From 62-47 sp044463945 (GTDB lineage: Bacteria; Pseudomonadota; Alphaproteobacteria; Rhizobiales; Xanthobacteraceae), in assembly GCA_044463945.1 (NCBI GenBank), contig JBIQLW010000009.1, forward strand, positions 1-64,000: a stretch of DNA of 64,000 bases. Reading direction: 5' to 3'. The notes beneath the pieces were generated by a model. The model had not been told where the DNA came from. It did not search any database and saw nothing but the letters and a program-made list of their open reading frames with translations. This document shows, piece after piece, positions 56,414-64,000 of the stretch. Numbering within the stretch: the stretch's first letter is position 1; the number at the start of each line of letters is the position of its first letter. The translations under genes and the position numbers were made by a program.

Positions 56414-57118
56414 TCAGTCCGGCAATCCCAGCCGCCGCATCACCACATTGGTAAGGCGCGCGCAGCGCCGGCCGGCGAACGGAAAGGCATCCATCAGCAC
56501 CGGCCCGATCTGCCTGTCGATCTGATCGCGCACCAGCCGGCGGGCGCGATGCAGCCGGGTCTTCACGGTCTCCGGCCGCAGCCCGAGGATTGCGGCGGTC
56601 TCCTCGACGCTCATGCCTTCGATGACGCGGGTGACGAAGACCACGCGATAGACTTCGGGCAATTTGTCGGTCGCCTGCTCGACGAGTTGCAGGATCTGAC
56701 GCTGTGCCATGGTCCGCTCCGGATCGTCGGCCTTCGCGGCCAGGGGAAACCGAATGATTTCGGCGGGCGCATCCCGGCCGACCGTGGAGCGGCGCGACCG
56801 CAGCCGGCCGAGCGCCTCGTTGATGACGATCCGCGACAACCAGGTCGAAAGCGAGGAGCCGCCGCGAAAATCGGCAAGGTGGGTGAACGCCCGGACATAG
56901 CCTTCCTGAACCACGTCCTCGGCCTCGGCATCGTCGCGCACGATGCCGCGCGCCAGCCGGTAGAGTCGCCGGTTGTTGGTTTGCATGATGGTCCGGAAGG
57001 CGGATCCGTCACGGGCCAGCGCGCGGCGGATCAGATCCGCCTCGTCCGGCCAGCCGTGGTCGATTCGCGTTTTTTGATCGATCTCCAGGTTTTGCGTCTG
57101 GTCCAGAGCCTGTTCCAT
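56414..57118 (-). CDS. ECF-type RNA polymerase sigma factor
   Basis: 234 residues. Region 2 is DAEAEDVVQEGYVRAFTHLA and region 4 includes MSVEETAAILGLRPETVKTR. A C-terminal tail of about 40 residues (IGPVLMDAFPFAGRRCARLT) follows region 4, as in the RpoE-like group that acts without an anti-sigma gene next to it. No anti-sigma gene is adjacent. Confidence 0.9.
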   Translation of the reverse strand: MEQALDQTQNLEIDQKTRIDHGWPDEADLIRRALARDGSAFRTIMQTNNRRLYRLARGIVRDDAEAEDVVQEGYVRAFTHLADFRGGSSLSTWLSRIVINEALGRLRSRRSTVGRDAPAEIIRFPLAAKADDPERTMAQRQILQLVEQATDKLPEVYRVVFVTRVIEGMSVEETAAILGLRPETVKTRLHRARRLVRDQIDRQIGPVLMDAFPFAGRRCARLTNVVMRRLGLPD

Positions 57119-57210
57119 GAGCCATCTCCTTGATGGTCGTTGGATGGCGGAGCCCGCAAAAAGGTTCCCGGCTGAGGCAAACTTCGGTTTCAGGACACTA
57201 GAGCACCGAT

Positions 57211-57232
57211 TGGTTTTGACAACCGAAAACCA
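57211..57232. promoter_or_regulatory. inverted repeat before the LysR gene
   Basis: TGGTTTT-GACAACCG-AAAACCA: 7-bp arms, 8-bp centre, 48 bp upstream of the LysR start. A candidate autoregulatory site, not a proven one. Confidence 0.4.
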
Positions 57233-57279
57233 TTGGCGCTTGATATCTACGAATTAAATATGAAGCCGAACGGGTCATT

Positions 57280-58155
57280 ATGGACACTGAACTTGCAAGA
57301 ACCTTCCTGACGGTCGTGGCGGCGGGGAATTTCGTCAGCGCGGCGGAACGCCTGCACGTCAGCCAGTCCACCGTCTCGACCCGGATTCACGCGCTCGAAA
57401 GCTATCTCGGCTGCACGCTGTTCGTGCGCAACAAGGCCGGCACCACGCTCACCGCCGCCGGCCGCCAGTTCCAGCGCCACGCCGCGACGCTGGTGCGCAC
57501 CGTGGAGCAGGCGCGCCACGACGTCGGCATTCCGAAGGGCCTCAGCGGTGCGCTGGCGGTCGGCGCGCGCATCGGGCTGTGGGACGAGTTCCTGCTGCAA
57601 TGGCTGCCGATGATGCGCGCGCACCGGCCGGCTATCGCCATTCATGTCGAGAGCGGCCCGGAGCCCGAGATCATGCGCGGCTTGATCGAGGGGCGGATCG
57701 ACATCGGCGTGCTCTACACGCCGCAGAGCCGTCCGGGGCTCAAGGTCGAAAAGCTGTTCGACGAGCAACTGGTGATGGTTTCGACCGATCCCCGCAGTCC
57801 GCCCGAGCCCCGACCCGGCTATGTTTATATCGAATGGGGCCCGGAATTTTACGCCCGTCACAACGTGTGTTTTCCCAATTTCGGCGGCGCGGCGCTGTCC
57901 GCCAATATCGGCTGGCTCGGCCTGCAATACGCGCTCAGGAACGGCGGCTCGGGCTATTTCCCGGTGCGCATCGTGCGTCCCTATCTCGACGCCGGATCGC
58001 TGCACGTCGTCGAAGGCGCGCCGGATTTCATGATTCCGGTCTATGCCGTGTATCCGGTGGAACACGACGCCGAGGTGTTCGGCGACGCGCTGACCTTCAT
58101 GCACACGCTCGCCCGGCGGCAAGTGCGCGCGCAGCCGGATTCGGTGCAGGCGTGA
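57280..58155 (+). CDS. LysR-family transcriptional regulator
   Basis: A 291-residue LTTR with an N-terminal winged HTH (FLTVVAAGNFVSAAERLHVS; QSTVSTRIHALESYLG) and a periplasmic-binding-type effector domain (LAVGARIGLWDEFLLQWLP and EGRIDIGVLYTPQ). The inducer is unknown. Divergent from the ECF sigma gene by 161 bp. Confidence 0.9.
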   Translation: MDTELARTFLTVVAAGNFVSAAERLHVSQSTVSTRIHALESYLGCTLFVRNKAGTTLTAAGRQFQRHAATLVRTVEQARHDVGIPKGLSGALAVGARIGLWDEFLLQWLPMMRAHRPAIAIHVESGPEPEIMRGLIEGRIDIGVLYTPQSRPGLKVEKLFDEQLVMVSTDPRSPPEPRPGYVYIEWGPEFYARHNVCFPNFGGAALSANIGWLGLQYALRNGGSGYFPVRIVRPYLDAGSLHVVEGAPDFMIPVYAVYPVEHDAEVFGDALTFMHTLARRQVRAQPDSVQA

Positions 58156-58569
58156 CGCGCATCGCCGCAACGATTTGCGCGCATCAGCATTGTTGATGCG
58201 AGGCTTCGATATTTATCGCTTGTCAATGCTGTCCAACGGGCGAGAAATGAGATCGGCAGCCGCGCCGCTGCACGCCACCGTCTGACGTTGCAAACGGCCC
58301 CGAGCTGTCGGACCTTCGTCCCGTCACTGTCCCGGCATCTTCCTTGCTGCCCCGGCGGTGACAGGGGACGAGCAACGAGGCGACCGCAGCACTACACGCG
58401 CAACATCGGCACGCAGATCACGATTGCGTGCGCAATAACGTCCCATGCGGAGGATTGCGTAGCCGGGCCTGGCAGGCGTTCCGGCGCGCCGTATTCGACG
58501 TCAGCCGTTCCGATGCTTCTCACGTCGCGGCACGAACCGCGATGGCGCGGAAATCGCGAAGCGATCGCC
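58156..58569. other. ctaD upstream region
   Basis: 414 bp with no convincing gene. A hairpin CGCATCA-GCATTGT-TGATGCG at 58180-58200 follows the LysR stop. The open frame running into ctaD from 58288 is composition-driven and was rejected. The ctaD promoter must lie here. Confidence 0.55.
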
Positions 58570-60180
58570 ATGGACGAGAAGACCATGTCAACTGCCGAGA
58601 CTCTCTCCGACCGTTCCCACCCCGAACACCCGACCGGCTGGCGGCGCTACGCCTATTCGACGAACCACAAGGACATCGGCACGATGTACTTCGTGTTCTC
58701 GATCTGCGCGGGCGTCATCGGCGCGGCATTCTCCGTCGCCATCCGCATGGAGCTGCAATATCCCGGCGTGGAGATCTTCAGCAGCGCGCACGCCTATAAC
58801 GTGTTCGTGACCGGCCACGGCCTCATCATGATCTTCTTCACGCTGATGCCGGCGCTGATGGGCGGCTTCGGCAACTGGATGGTGCCGTTGATGATCGGCG
58901 CGCCGGACATGGCGTTCCCGCGCATGAACAACATCTCGTTCTGGCTGCTGGTCGCCTCCTTCGTCCTGCTCATCATGTCGATGTTCGTCGAGGGCGAGCC
59001 CGGCTCCAGCGGCGCGGGCACCGGCTGGACACTCTATGCGCCGCTCTCGACCTCAGGACATCCCGGGCCGGCGGTCGACTTCGTCATCCTGTCGATCCAT
59101 ATCGCCGGCGCGTCGTCGATCCTCGGCGCGATCAACTTCATCACCACCATCTTCAACATGCGCGCGCCCGGCATGACCATGCACAAGATGCCGCTGTTCG
59201 TGTGGTCGGTGCTGGTCACCGCGTTCCTGCTCCTGCTGTCGCTGCCGGTGCTGGCGGGCGCCATCACCATGCTGCTTACCGACCGCAACTTCGGCACCTC
59301 GTTCTTCGCGGCCGAAGGCGGCGGCGATCCGGTCCTCTACCAGCATCTGTTCTGGTTCTTCGGTCACCCCGAAGTCTACATCATGATCCTGCCGGGCTTC
59401 GGCATCGTCAGTCACGTCATCGCGACTTTCTCGCGCAAGCCGATCTTCGGCTATCTCGGCATGGTCTATGCGTTGATCGCCATCGGCTTCGTGGTGTGGG
59501 CGCACCACATGTTCACGGTCGGCCTGTCGAGCGGCGCGCAAGCCTATTTCGCCGCCGCCAGCATGGTGATCGCGGTGCCGACCGGCATCAAGATCTTCTC
59601 GTGGATCGCCACCATGTGGGGCGGCTCGATCCAGTTCAAGACGCCAATGCTGTGGGCGACCGGCTTCATCTTCGTGTTCACGATCGGCGGCGTCACCGGC
59701 GTCGTGCTCGCCAATCCCGGCGCCGACCGCTCGTTCCAGGACACCTATTACGTCGTCGCGCACTTCCATTACGTGCTGTCGCTCGGCGCGGTGTTCGCGA
59801 TTTTCGCCGGCTGGTACTACTGGTTTCCGAAGATCACCGGCTACATGTATTCCGAGACGTGGGGCCGGCTGCATTTCTGGCTGACCTTCGTCGGCGTCAA
59901 CATGGCGTTCTTCCCGATGCACTTCCTCGGCCTGTCGGGAATGCCGCGCCGCTACATCGACTATCCGGACGCCTTCGCCGGCTGGAATTTCGTGTCGTCG
60001 GTCGGCTCGTACATCTCGGCGGCCGGGCTGATCGTGTTTCTGATCGGCATGGCCTATGCCCTCGCCCGCAAGCAACGCGCCGCCGGCAATCCATGGGGCG
60101 CCGGCGCCACCACGCTGGAATGGACGCTGCCGTCGCCGCCGCCGTTCCACCAGTTCGAATATCTGCCGCAGGTGAAATGA
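58570..60180 (+). CDS. ctaD: cytochrome c oxidase subunit I (aa3-type)
   Basis: A 536-residue heme-copper oxidase core subunit with 12 hydrophobic helices. It shows the heme a and Cu-B ligand motifs WFFGHPEVYI, WAHHMFTVG and VVAHFHYVLS, and the N-terminal TNHKDIGTMYFVFS. No ctaC, ctaE, assembly or heme A synthase gene is next to it, so it must pair with subunits encoded elsewhere. ATG 58570 (or 58585). Confidence 0.96.
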   Translation: MDEKTMSTAETLSDRSHPEHPTGWRRYAYSTNHKDIGTMYFVFSICAGVIGAAFSVAIRMELQYPGVEIFSSAHAYNVFVTGHGLIMIFFTLMPALMGGFGNWMVPLMIGAPDMAFPRMNNISFWLLVASFVLLIMSMFVEGEPGSSGAGTGWTLYAPLSTSGHPGPAVDFVILSIHIAGASSILGAINFITTIFNMRAPGMTMHKMPLFVWSVLVTAFLLLLSLPVLAGAITMLLTDRNFGTSFFAAEGGGDPVLYQHLFWFFGHPEVYIMILPGFGIVSHVIATFSRKPIFGYLGMVYALIAIGFVVWAHHMFTVGLSSGAQAYFAAASMVIAVPTGIKIFSWIATMWGGSIQFKTPMLWATGFIFVFTIGGVTGVVLANPGADRSFQDTYYVVAHFHYVLSLGAVFAIFAGWYYWFPKITGYMYSETWGRLHFWLTFVGVNMAFFPMHFLGLSGMPRRYIDYPDAFAGWNFVSSVGSYISAAGLIVFLIGMAYALARKQRAAGNPWGAGATTLEWTLPSPPPFHQFEYLPQVK

Positions 60181-60274
60181 GCTTGCGCCGAACGTCGGGC
60201 TTTCCAACAACAGCGCCGATCCGATATCCAGCGGGACGGCGCCTTGTCACGCGCCGTCAAACGAGGAAACGTCC

Positions 60275-60754
60275 ATGACCGTGCCGACGCCCGCAGCCGA
60301 TATGGCGGAGCTTGCCAAGGCCATTCTGTCCACCGCGGCCGACGCCATCATCGCCACCGACCGGCAGGGCCTCATCACATTCTGGAATCCCGGCGCGACG
60401 CGCATCTTCGGCTTCACCGATGCGGAAGCGCTCGGCCAGTCGCTCGACATCATCATCCCCGAAAACCTGAGGAAGCGGCACTGGGACGGCTATCACCGCA
60501 CCATGGCGACCGGCACCAGCCGCTACGGCGAGGCCGACCTCCTGGCGGTGCCGGGCCTGTGCAAGGACGGCCGCCGCGTCTCGGTCGAGTTTACCATCGT
60601 GATGCTGAAGGACGCGGCTGGCGCGATGGCCGGCACCGCCGCGATCCTGCGCGATGTCACTAAACAGTTCGAGGAACTGCGCAAGCTGCGGCGTCAGCTT
60701 GCAGAGGCCAAGGCGTCAGCTCCCGCAGCAGCTTCGACGACAGCCACAGCGTGA
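60275..60754 (+). CDS. PAS-domain protein
   Basis: A 159-residue protein made of one PAS domain (AIIATDRQGLITFWNPGATR; SVEFTIVMLKDA) and a C-terminal coiled tail (EELRKLRRQLAEAKA) with Ala/Thr. It has no output domain, so it is probably a partner or sensory subunit for an unknown protein. It follows ctaD by 94 bp on the same strand. Confidence 0.85.
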   Translation: MTVPTPAADMAELAKAILSTAADAIIATDRQGLITFWNPGATRIFGFTDAEALGQSLDIIIPENLRKRHWDGYHRTMATGTSRYGEADLLAVPGLCKDGRRVSVEFTIVMLKDAAGAMAGTAAILRDVTKQFEELRKLRRQLAEAKASAPAAASTTATA

Positions 60755-60756
60755 CG

Positions 60757-60898
60757 CCCTGCCATGTCCCGGATGCGATGCGGCGCAAGCGTCAGCGCAG
60801 CGCTGCTTCCCTGATCCGGGACCGTTCCAAACGATGCCTTTGATACGATCCCGGTTCTGCGGAGCAGCGTTACACGCTGCACCGCGCCCGGGATACAA
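60757..60898. repeat. about 140-bp dispersed repeat, copy 2 (inverted)
   Basis: The reverse complement of 3155-3295, about 85 percent identical by eye, ending CACCGCGCCCGGGATACA. It lies between the PAS gene and the two-hairpin fragment at 60915-60955. Confidence 0.8.
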
Positions 60899-60914
60899 CC
60901 GGAAGGCATAATAT

Positions 60915-60955
60915 GAAACGCCATGCTCCGCGATGGCGGAACATCCGGTATTCCC
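60915..60955. repeat. single-arm fragment of the two-hairpin repeat
   Basis: ATGCTCCGCGATGGCGGAAC and then ATCCGGTATTCC resemble the left arm of the family; the right arm is missing. Confidence 0.6.
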
Positions 60956-60996
60956 GTGTCAGATCGACATATCGTCGCGCGAAAAAGGCCCGCGTC

Positions 60997-61452
60997 CTAT
61001 GACGACGCGGTGGCGCTCTCGCGGATGTCGAGCAGCCGGATCAGACGGCCACGCGGCTCGATGAGGTCCTTCAGCGTATAGCCGTCAAGCACGTCGATGA
61101 ACGCATCGCGGGCCTTCTCGAACGCATTCTTCAGGACGCAGCACCGGCGGATGGCGCACGGCTCCTCCACCGGCTCGAAGCAGGAGACGATGGCGAAATC
61201 CGGCTCGGTGCGGCGCACCACCTCGCCGAGCCCGATCGACTCGGTCGGCTTCGCCAGCCGCAATCCGCCGCCGCGGCCGCGCACCGTCTCGACGTAACCC
61301 GCGACCCCGAGCTGATGCACCACCTTCATCAGGTGGTTCTTCGAGATCGAGTAGCTCGTGGCAATCTCCGAGATGGTCGCGAGCCCGTCCTCCTTCAGCG
61401 CGAGATACATCAGGACGCGCATCGAATAGTCGGTGTAAGCGGTGAGGCGCAA
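60997..61452 (-). CDS. Rrf2-family Fe-S transcriptional regulator (NsrR/RirA-like)
   Basis: A 151-residue winged-helix Rrf2 protein starting RLTAYTDYSMRVLMYLAL, with the recognition region TSYSISKNHLMKVVHQLG and a cluster loop whose cysteines are C91, C99, C104 and C105. The first, second and fourth (C-x7-C-x5-C) match RirA-type spacing, while the N terminus and neighbouring globin fit NsrR. TTG at 61452 is chosen because the family starts there; ATG candidates are absent. It is divergent from the hemoglobin gene. Confidence 0.87.
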   Translation of the reverse strand: MRLTAYTDYSMRVLMYLALKEDGLATISEIATSYSISKNHLMKVVHQLGVAGYVETVRGRGGGLRLAKPTESIGLGEVVRRTEPDFAIVSCFEPVEEPCAIRRCCVLKNAFEKARDAFIDVLDGYTLKDLIEPRGRLIRLLDIRESATASS

Positions 61453-61478
61453 TGTCAGGCTCCCGGCAGGTCGCGTTA

Positions 61479-61496
61479 AAGATATACAAAAGATAT
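61479..61496. promoter_or_regulatory. 11-bp-spaced direct repeats between Rrf2 and globin genes
   Basis: AAGATAT-ACAA-AAGATAT: two AAGATAT units one helical turn apart, 27-44 bp upstream of the Rrf2 start and 65-82 bp upstream of the globin start. A candidate Rrf2 site controlling both genes. Confidence 0.5.
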
Positions 61497-61560
61497 TGCT
61501 TTTCCGCAAGCGACGTCGTAGTCAACGCCCGATTTGGGCACGAACGAGACGGTGCGCACG

Positions 61561-61959
61561 ATGGACAAGTTCGACCACATCTCCGAGGACAACATCTGTC
61601 GGCTCGTCGACGCCTTCTATACCAAGGTCCGCGCCGACGAGGAACTCGCTCCGATCTTCGAGGCGGCGATCCACGACTGGCCCTCGCACCTCGAAAAGAT
61701 GTATGCCTTCTGGTCCTCGGTGATGCTCACCACCGGCCGCTACAAGGGCAACCCGCTGATCAAGCACATGGTTCTGCCCGGCATCACGCCCGAACTGTTC
61801 ACCCAATGGCTGAAGCTGTTCGACCAGACCTGCATCGAGCTGTTCGATGACGAGATCAGCGAGGCGTTCCGCGTCAAGGCGGAACGGATCGCTGAAAGCC
61901 TGAAGCTCGGCATCTTCTACCGGCCCGACCGGCCGTGGCCGCCGCAGCCTGCGGCTTGA
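61561..61959 (+). CDS. group III truncated hemoglobin
   Basis: A 132-residue globin of the 2/2 fold: FDHISEDNICRLVDAFY, IHDWPSHLEKMYAFWSSVML and PGITPELFTQWLKLFDQT. Group III members are implicated in handling nitric oxide or oxygen. The 5' end also fits TTG at 61534, but MDKFDHIS at 61561 is the family start. It is divergent from the Rrf2 regulator. Confidence 0.86.
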   Translation: MDKFDHISEDNICRLVDAFYTKVRADEELAPIFEAAIHDWPSHLEKMYAFWSSVMLTTGRYKGNPLIKHMVLPGITPELFTQWLKLFDQTCIELFDDEISEAFRVKAERIAESLKLGIFYRPDRPWPPQPAA

Positions 61960-62010
61960 GGCCGGAGGGCTTGGAGCCTCTCTCTGTTTAACGGCCGCCG
62001 TAAGCCGCCT

Positions 62011-62045
62011 TCCATTCTCGGATCAAGCCCGAGGACATGCTTCGC
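62011..62045. repeat. short dispersed palindrome, copy 2 (inverted)
   Basis: TCCATTCTCGGATCAAGCCC and then GAGGACATGCTTCGC, the reverse complement of 14994-15028 with one or two changes. It lies just past the dut stop. Confidence 0.78.
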
Positions 62046-62071
62046 TCGGAAACGCCATGGGGCGCTCGGTT

Positions 62072-62541
<470 letters not shown>

Positions 62542-62545
<4 letters not shown>

Positions 62546-63972
62546 GACGCGGGTTCCTTGAGCGTGGCGGCGATACGATCCACCAGTTGAACCGCCACCG
62601 CATCCTTGGCCATTCCCGGCCACGACTCGACGCGGACGCCGTCGGGTGCGGCGGCGTCGCGGCTGACCAGATGCACGGTGTTGCGGTCGCCGCCCATGAT
62701 GCCGGTCGCCGGCGAAACATCGTTGGCGACGATCCAGTCGCAGCCCTTGCGCGCCAGTTTCCAACGCGCGTTGTCGAGCAGGTGTTCGGTTTCGGCGGCG
62801 AAGCCGACCACCAGCGGCGGCCGCCCCTCGGCGCGGTGGGCGACGGTTGAGAGGATATCGGGGTTCTCGACCAGATCGAGGTGCGGGAAACCGCTCGCGG
62901 TCTTCTTGATCTTCTGCTCGCCCTGGTTGGCGACCCGCCAGTCGGCCACCGCCGCGGCGAAGATCGCAACATCGGCGGGCAGCGCCGCCTCGACCTCGGC
63001 CAGCATGTCGCGCGCGCTCTCGACGCGCTTGACCGCGACGCCCGGCGGATCGGGCAGCCCGACCGGGCCGGACACCAGCACGACATCCGCGCCCGCCGCC
63101 TGCGCGGCGGCAGCGATGGCGAAACCCTGCTTGCCGGACGAGCGGTTGGCGATGTAGCGCACCGGGTCGATCGGCTCATGCGTCGGGCCGGCGGTGATGA
63201 GAATGCGCTTGCCCCTGAGCGGGCGGGCGCGGGGCGGCCGCGCTATCTCGCGGGCGCGGACGGCGATCGCCACCGGCTCCGACATGCGGCCGACTCCGGC
63301 CTCGCCGGCCTCCGCCATCTCGCCGCTGTCGGGGCCGATCATACGGACGCCGTCGCGCGCGAGTTGGGCGACGTTGCGGCGGGTGGCGTGATTGGCCCAC
63401 ATCAAGGGGTTCATGGCGGGGGCCAGAAGCACCGGCCGGTCGGTGGCGAGCAGGATCGCGGTAGCAAGATCAGTGGCGTGACCCTGTGCCATCTTTGCCA
63501 TCAGATCGGCCGTCGCGGGGGCGACGACGATCAGATCGCAATCGCGCGCCAGCCGGATGTGTCCGGCGTCGAACTCGCTGGCGGGGTCGAACAGGTCCGT
63601 GTAGCAGCGCTGGTTGGAGAGCGCGCTGGCGGCCAGCGGGGTGACGAATTGCTGCGCAGCATGGGTCAGCACACAGCGCACGATGAAGCCCTGGTCCTTC
63701 AGCCGGCGGATCAGGTCGAGCGCCTTGTAGGCGGCAATGCCGCCGCCGATAATCAGCGTTGTACGTAGAAGCCCCGATATTTCGTCAGCTTGCTGCGATG
63801 CTGCACTGCGGTACAGGTCGGCCTGGATCGCCGCCGGTTCCAGCGGAGCCTTAGTGGCCGCGCGCAAAATGGTGCGAACCTCGTCTTCGACGGAGCGGCC
63901 ATGCTGCGCCGCACGCAAGCGTAGCTCGGTCTTGATCGCGTCATCGAGCTTGCGGATCGTCAGGCTGGCCAT
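62542..63972 (-). CDS. coaBC: CoaBC with N-terminal FitA-like antitoxin domain
   Basis: A 476-residue protein. Residues 1-42 (SLTIRKLDDAIKTELRLRAA; SVEDEVRTILRAATKA) read as a FitA/VapB-type ribbon-helix-helix. A linker of about 28 residues follows. Then CoaC, the PPC decarboxylase flavin fold, starts at TLIIGGGIAAYKALDLIRRL and contains H in DAGHIRLARD and LAPAMNPLMWANHA; the clamp reads EMAEAGEAGVGRM, lacking the Cys seen in E. coli Dfp. CoaB, the ligase, begins RILITAGPTHEPIDPVRYIA. CoaBC turns 4'-phosphopantothenate into 4'-phosphopantetheine for coenzyme A. Only TTG codons at residues 18 and 36 lie between M1 and the flavin fold. ATG 63972. Confidence 0.88.
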
Positions 63973-63975
63973 GGG

Positions 63976-64000
63976 TGCTATCCCAAATAGGATGATAGCA
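63976..64000. promoter_or_regulatory. FitA-type inverted repeat upstream of coaBC
   Basis: Read leftwards the gene is preceded by TGCTATC-N11-GATAGCA (7-bp arms; 8-bp TGATAGCA on one side, TGCTATCC on the other). It starts 4 bases before the ATG and reaches the window edge. It is placed like an autoregulatory antitoxin operator and overlaps where the ribosome binding site would be. Confidence 0.6.

Noticed and set aside
58288..58569. N-terminal extension of ctaD
   Set aside because: Cys/Arg-rich residues with no match to cytochrome oxidase; the conserved start is near 58570-58585.

Overview
The window is a GC-rich chromosomal segment from an alphaproteobacterium, most likely of the Bradyrhizobium / Rhodopseudomonas / Afipia / Nitrobacter group (Bradyrhizobiaceae, also called Nitrobacteraceae). 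This rests on protein style and gene order (cob genes, a Sox cluster with soxK, pst-phoUB, Liv transport genes), on Tat signal peptides, and on many short palindromic intergenic repeats of the kind common in that group. It is densely coded: 66 protein genes are supported. I saw no rRNA, tRNA, CRISPR array, insertion sequence or prophage.

Layout. (1) 0.2-8 kb holds the late steps of cobalamin synthesis (cobC, cobD, cobQ, cobO, cobP, cobT, cobS) around a BtuF-like periplasmic binding protein. (2) 8-16 kb is a thiosulfate-oxidation cluster read leftwards: soxX, soxY, soxZ, soxA, soxK, soxB, then two exported DsrE-family proteins, a GlcG/HbpS-like protein, a beta-lactamase-fold/rhodanese protein and a small tyrosine phosphatase. 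soxCD are not in the window. (3) 16-26 kb is mixed metabolism: a DUF938 methyltransferase, a nitronate-monooxygenase-type flavoprotein, two MFS transporters, VOC and carboxymuconolactone-decarboxylase-like proteins, a pair of acyl-CoA dehydrogenases and an exported hydrolase. (4) 26-34 kb is the phosphate regulon (pstSCAB-phoU-phoB with a good Pho box before pstS, and phoR upstream overlapping a YbhN-like membrane protein). (5) 34.6-39 kb is envelope genes (OmpA/BON protein, polysaccharide deacetylase) and a short-chain dehydrogenase. (6) 39-44 kb is a complete branched-chain amino acid type ABC transporter. (7) 45-48 kb is a receiver/kinase hybrid, a response regulator and an ECF sigma factor. 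(8) 48-57 kb is DsbB, CsoR-CopA copper defence, a DUF488 protein, a cupredoxin, a DUF4142 protein and an ECF sigma factor with a Rieske/FAD reductase. (9) 57-64 kb is a LysR regulator, an isolated aa3 oxidase subunit I gene (ctaD), a PAS protein, an Fe-S Rrf2 regulator divergent from a truncated hemoglobin, then dut and coaBC.

The most unusual observation is at the right edge. CoaBC, the essential coenzyme A enzyme, starts with an in-frame FitA/VapB-type ribbon-helix-helix antitoxin domain. Just upstream lies an inverted repeat (TGCTATC...TGATAGCA) that resembles the FitA operator. No ATG or GTG lies between the antitoxin start and the flavoprotein fold, so the antitoxin start appears to be the CoaBC start, and the gene may repress itself through a captured antitoxin. 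Other observations worth checking are a 16-bp-arm palindrome before an ECF sigma gene, an Rrf2 regulator with RirA-like cysteine spacing beside a globin and 11-bp direct repeats, an NsrR-like palindrome before an unknown 75-residue protein, paired exported DsrE proteins next to soxB, and a family of two-hairpin repeats whose stems vary while base pairing is kept.

Most start codons were chosen by protein conservation and ribosome-binding sites. Alternatives are stated where they matter.
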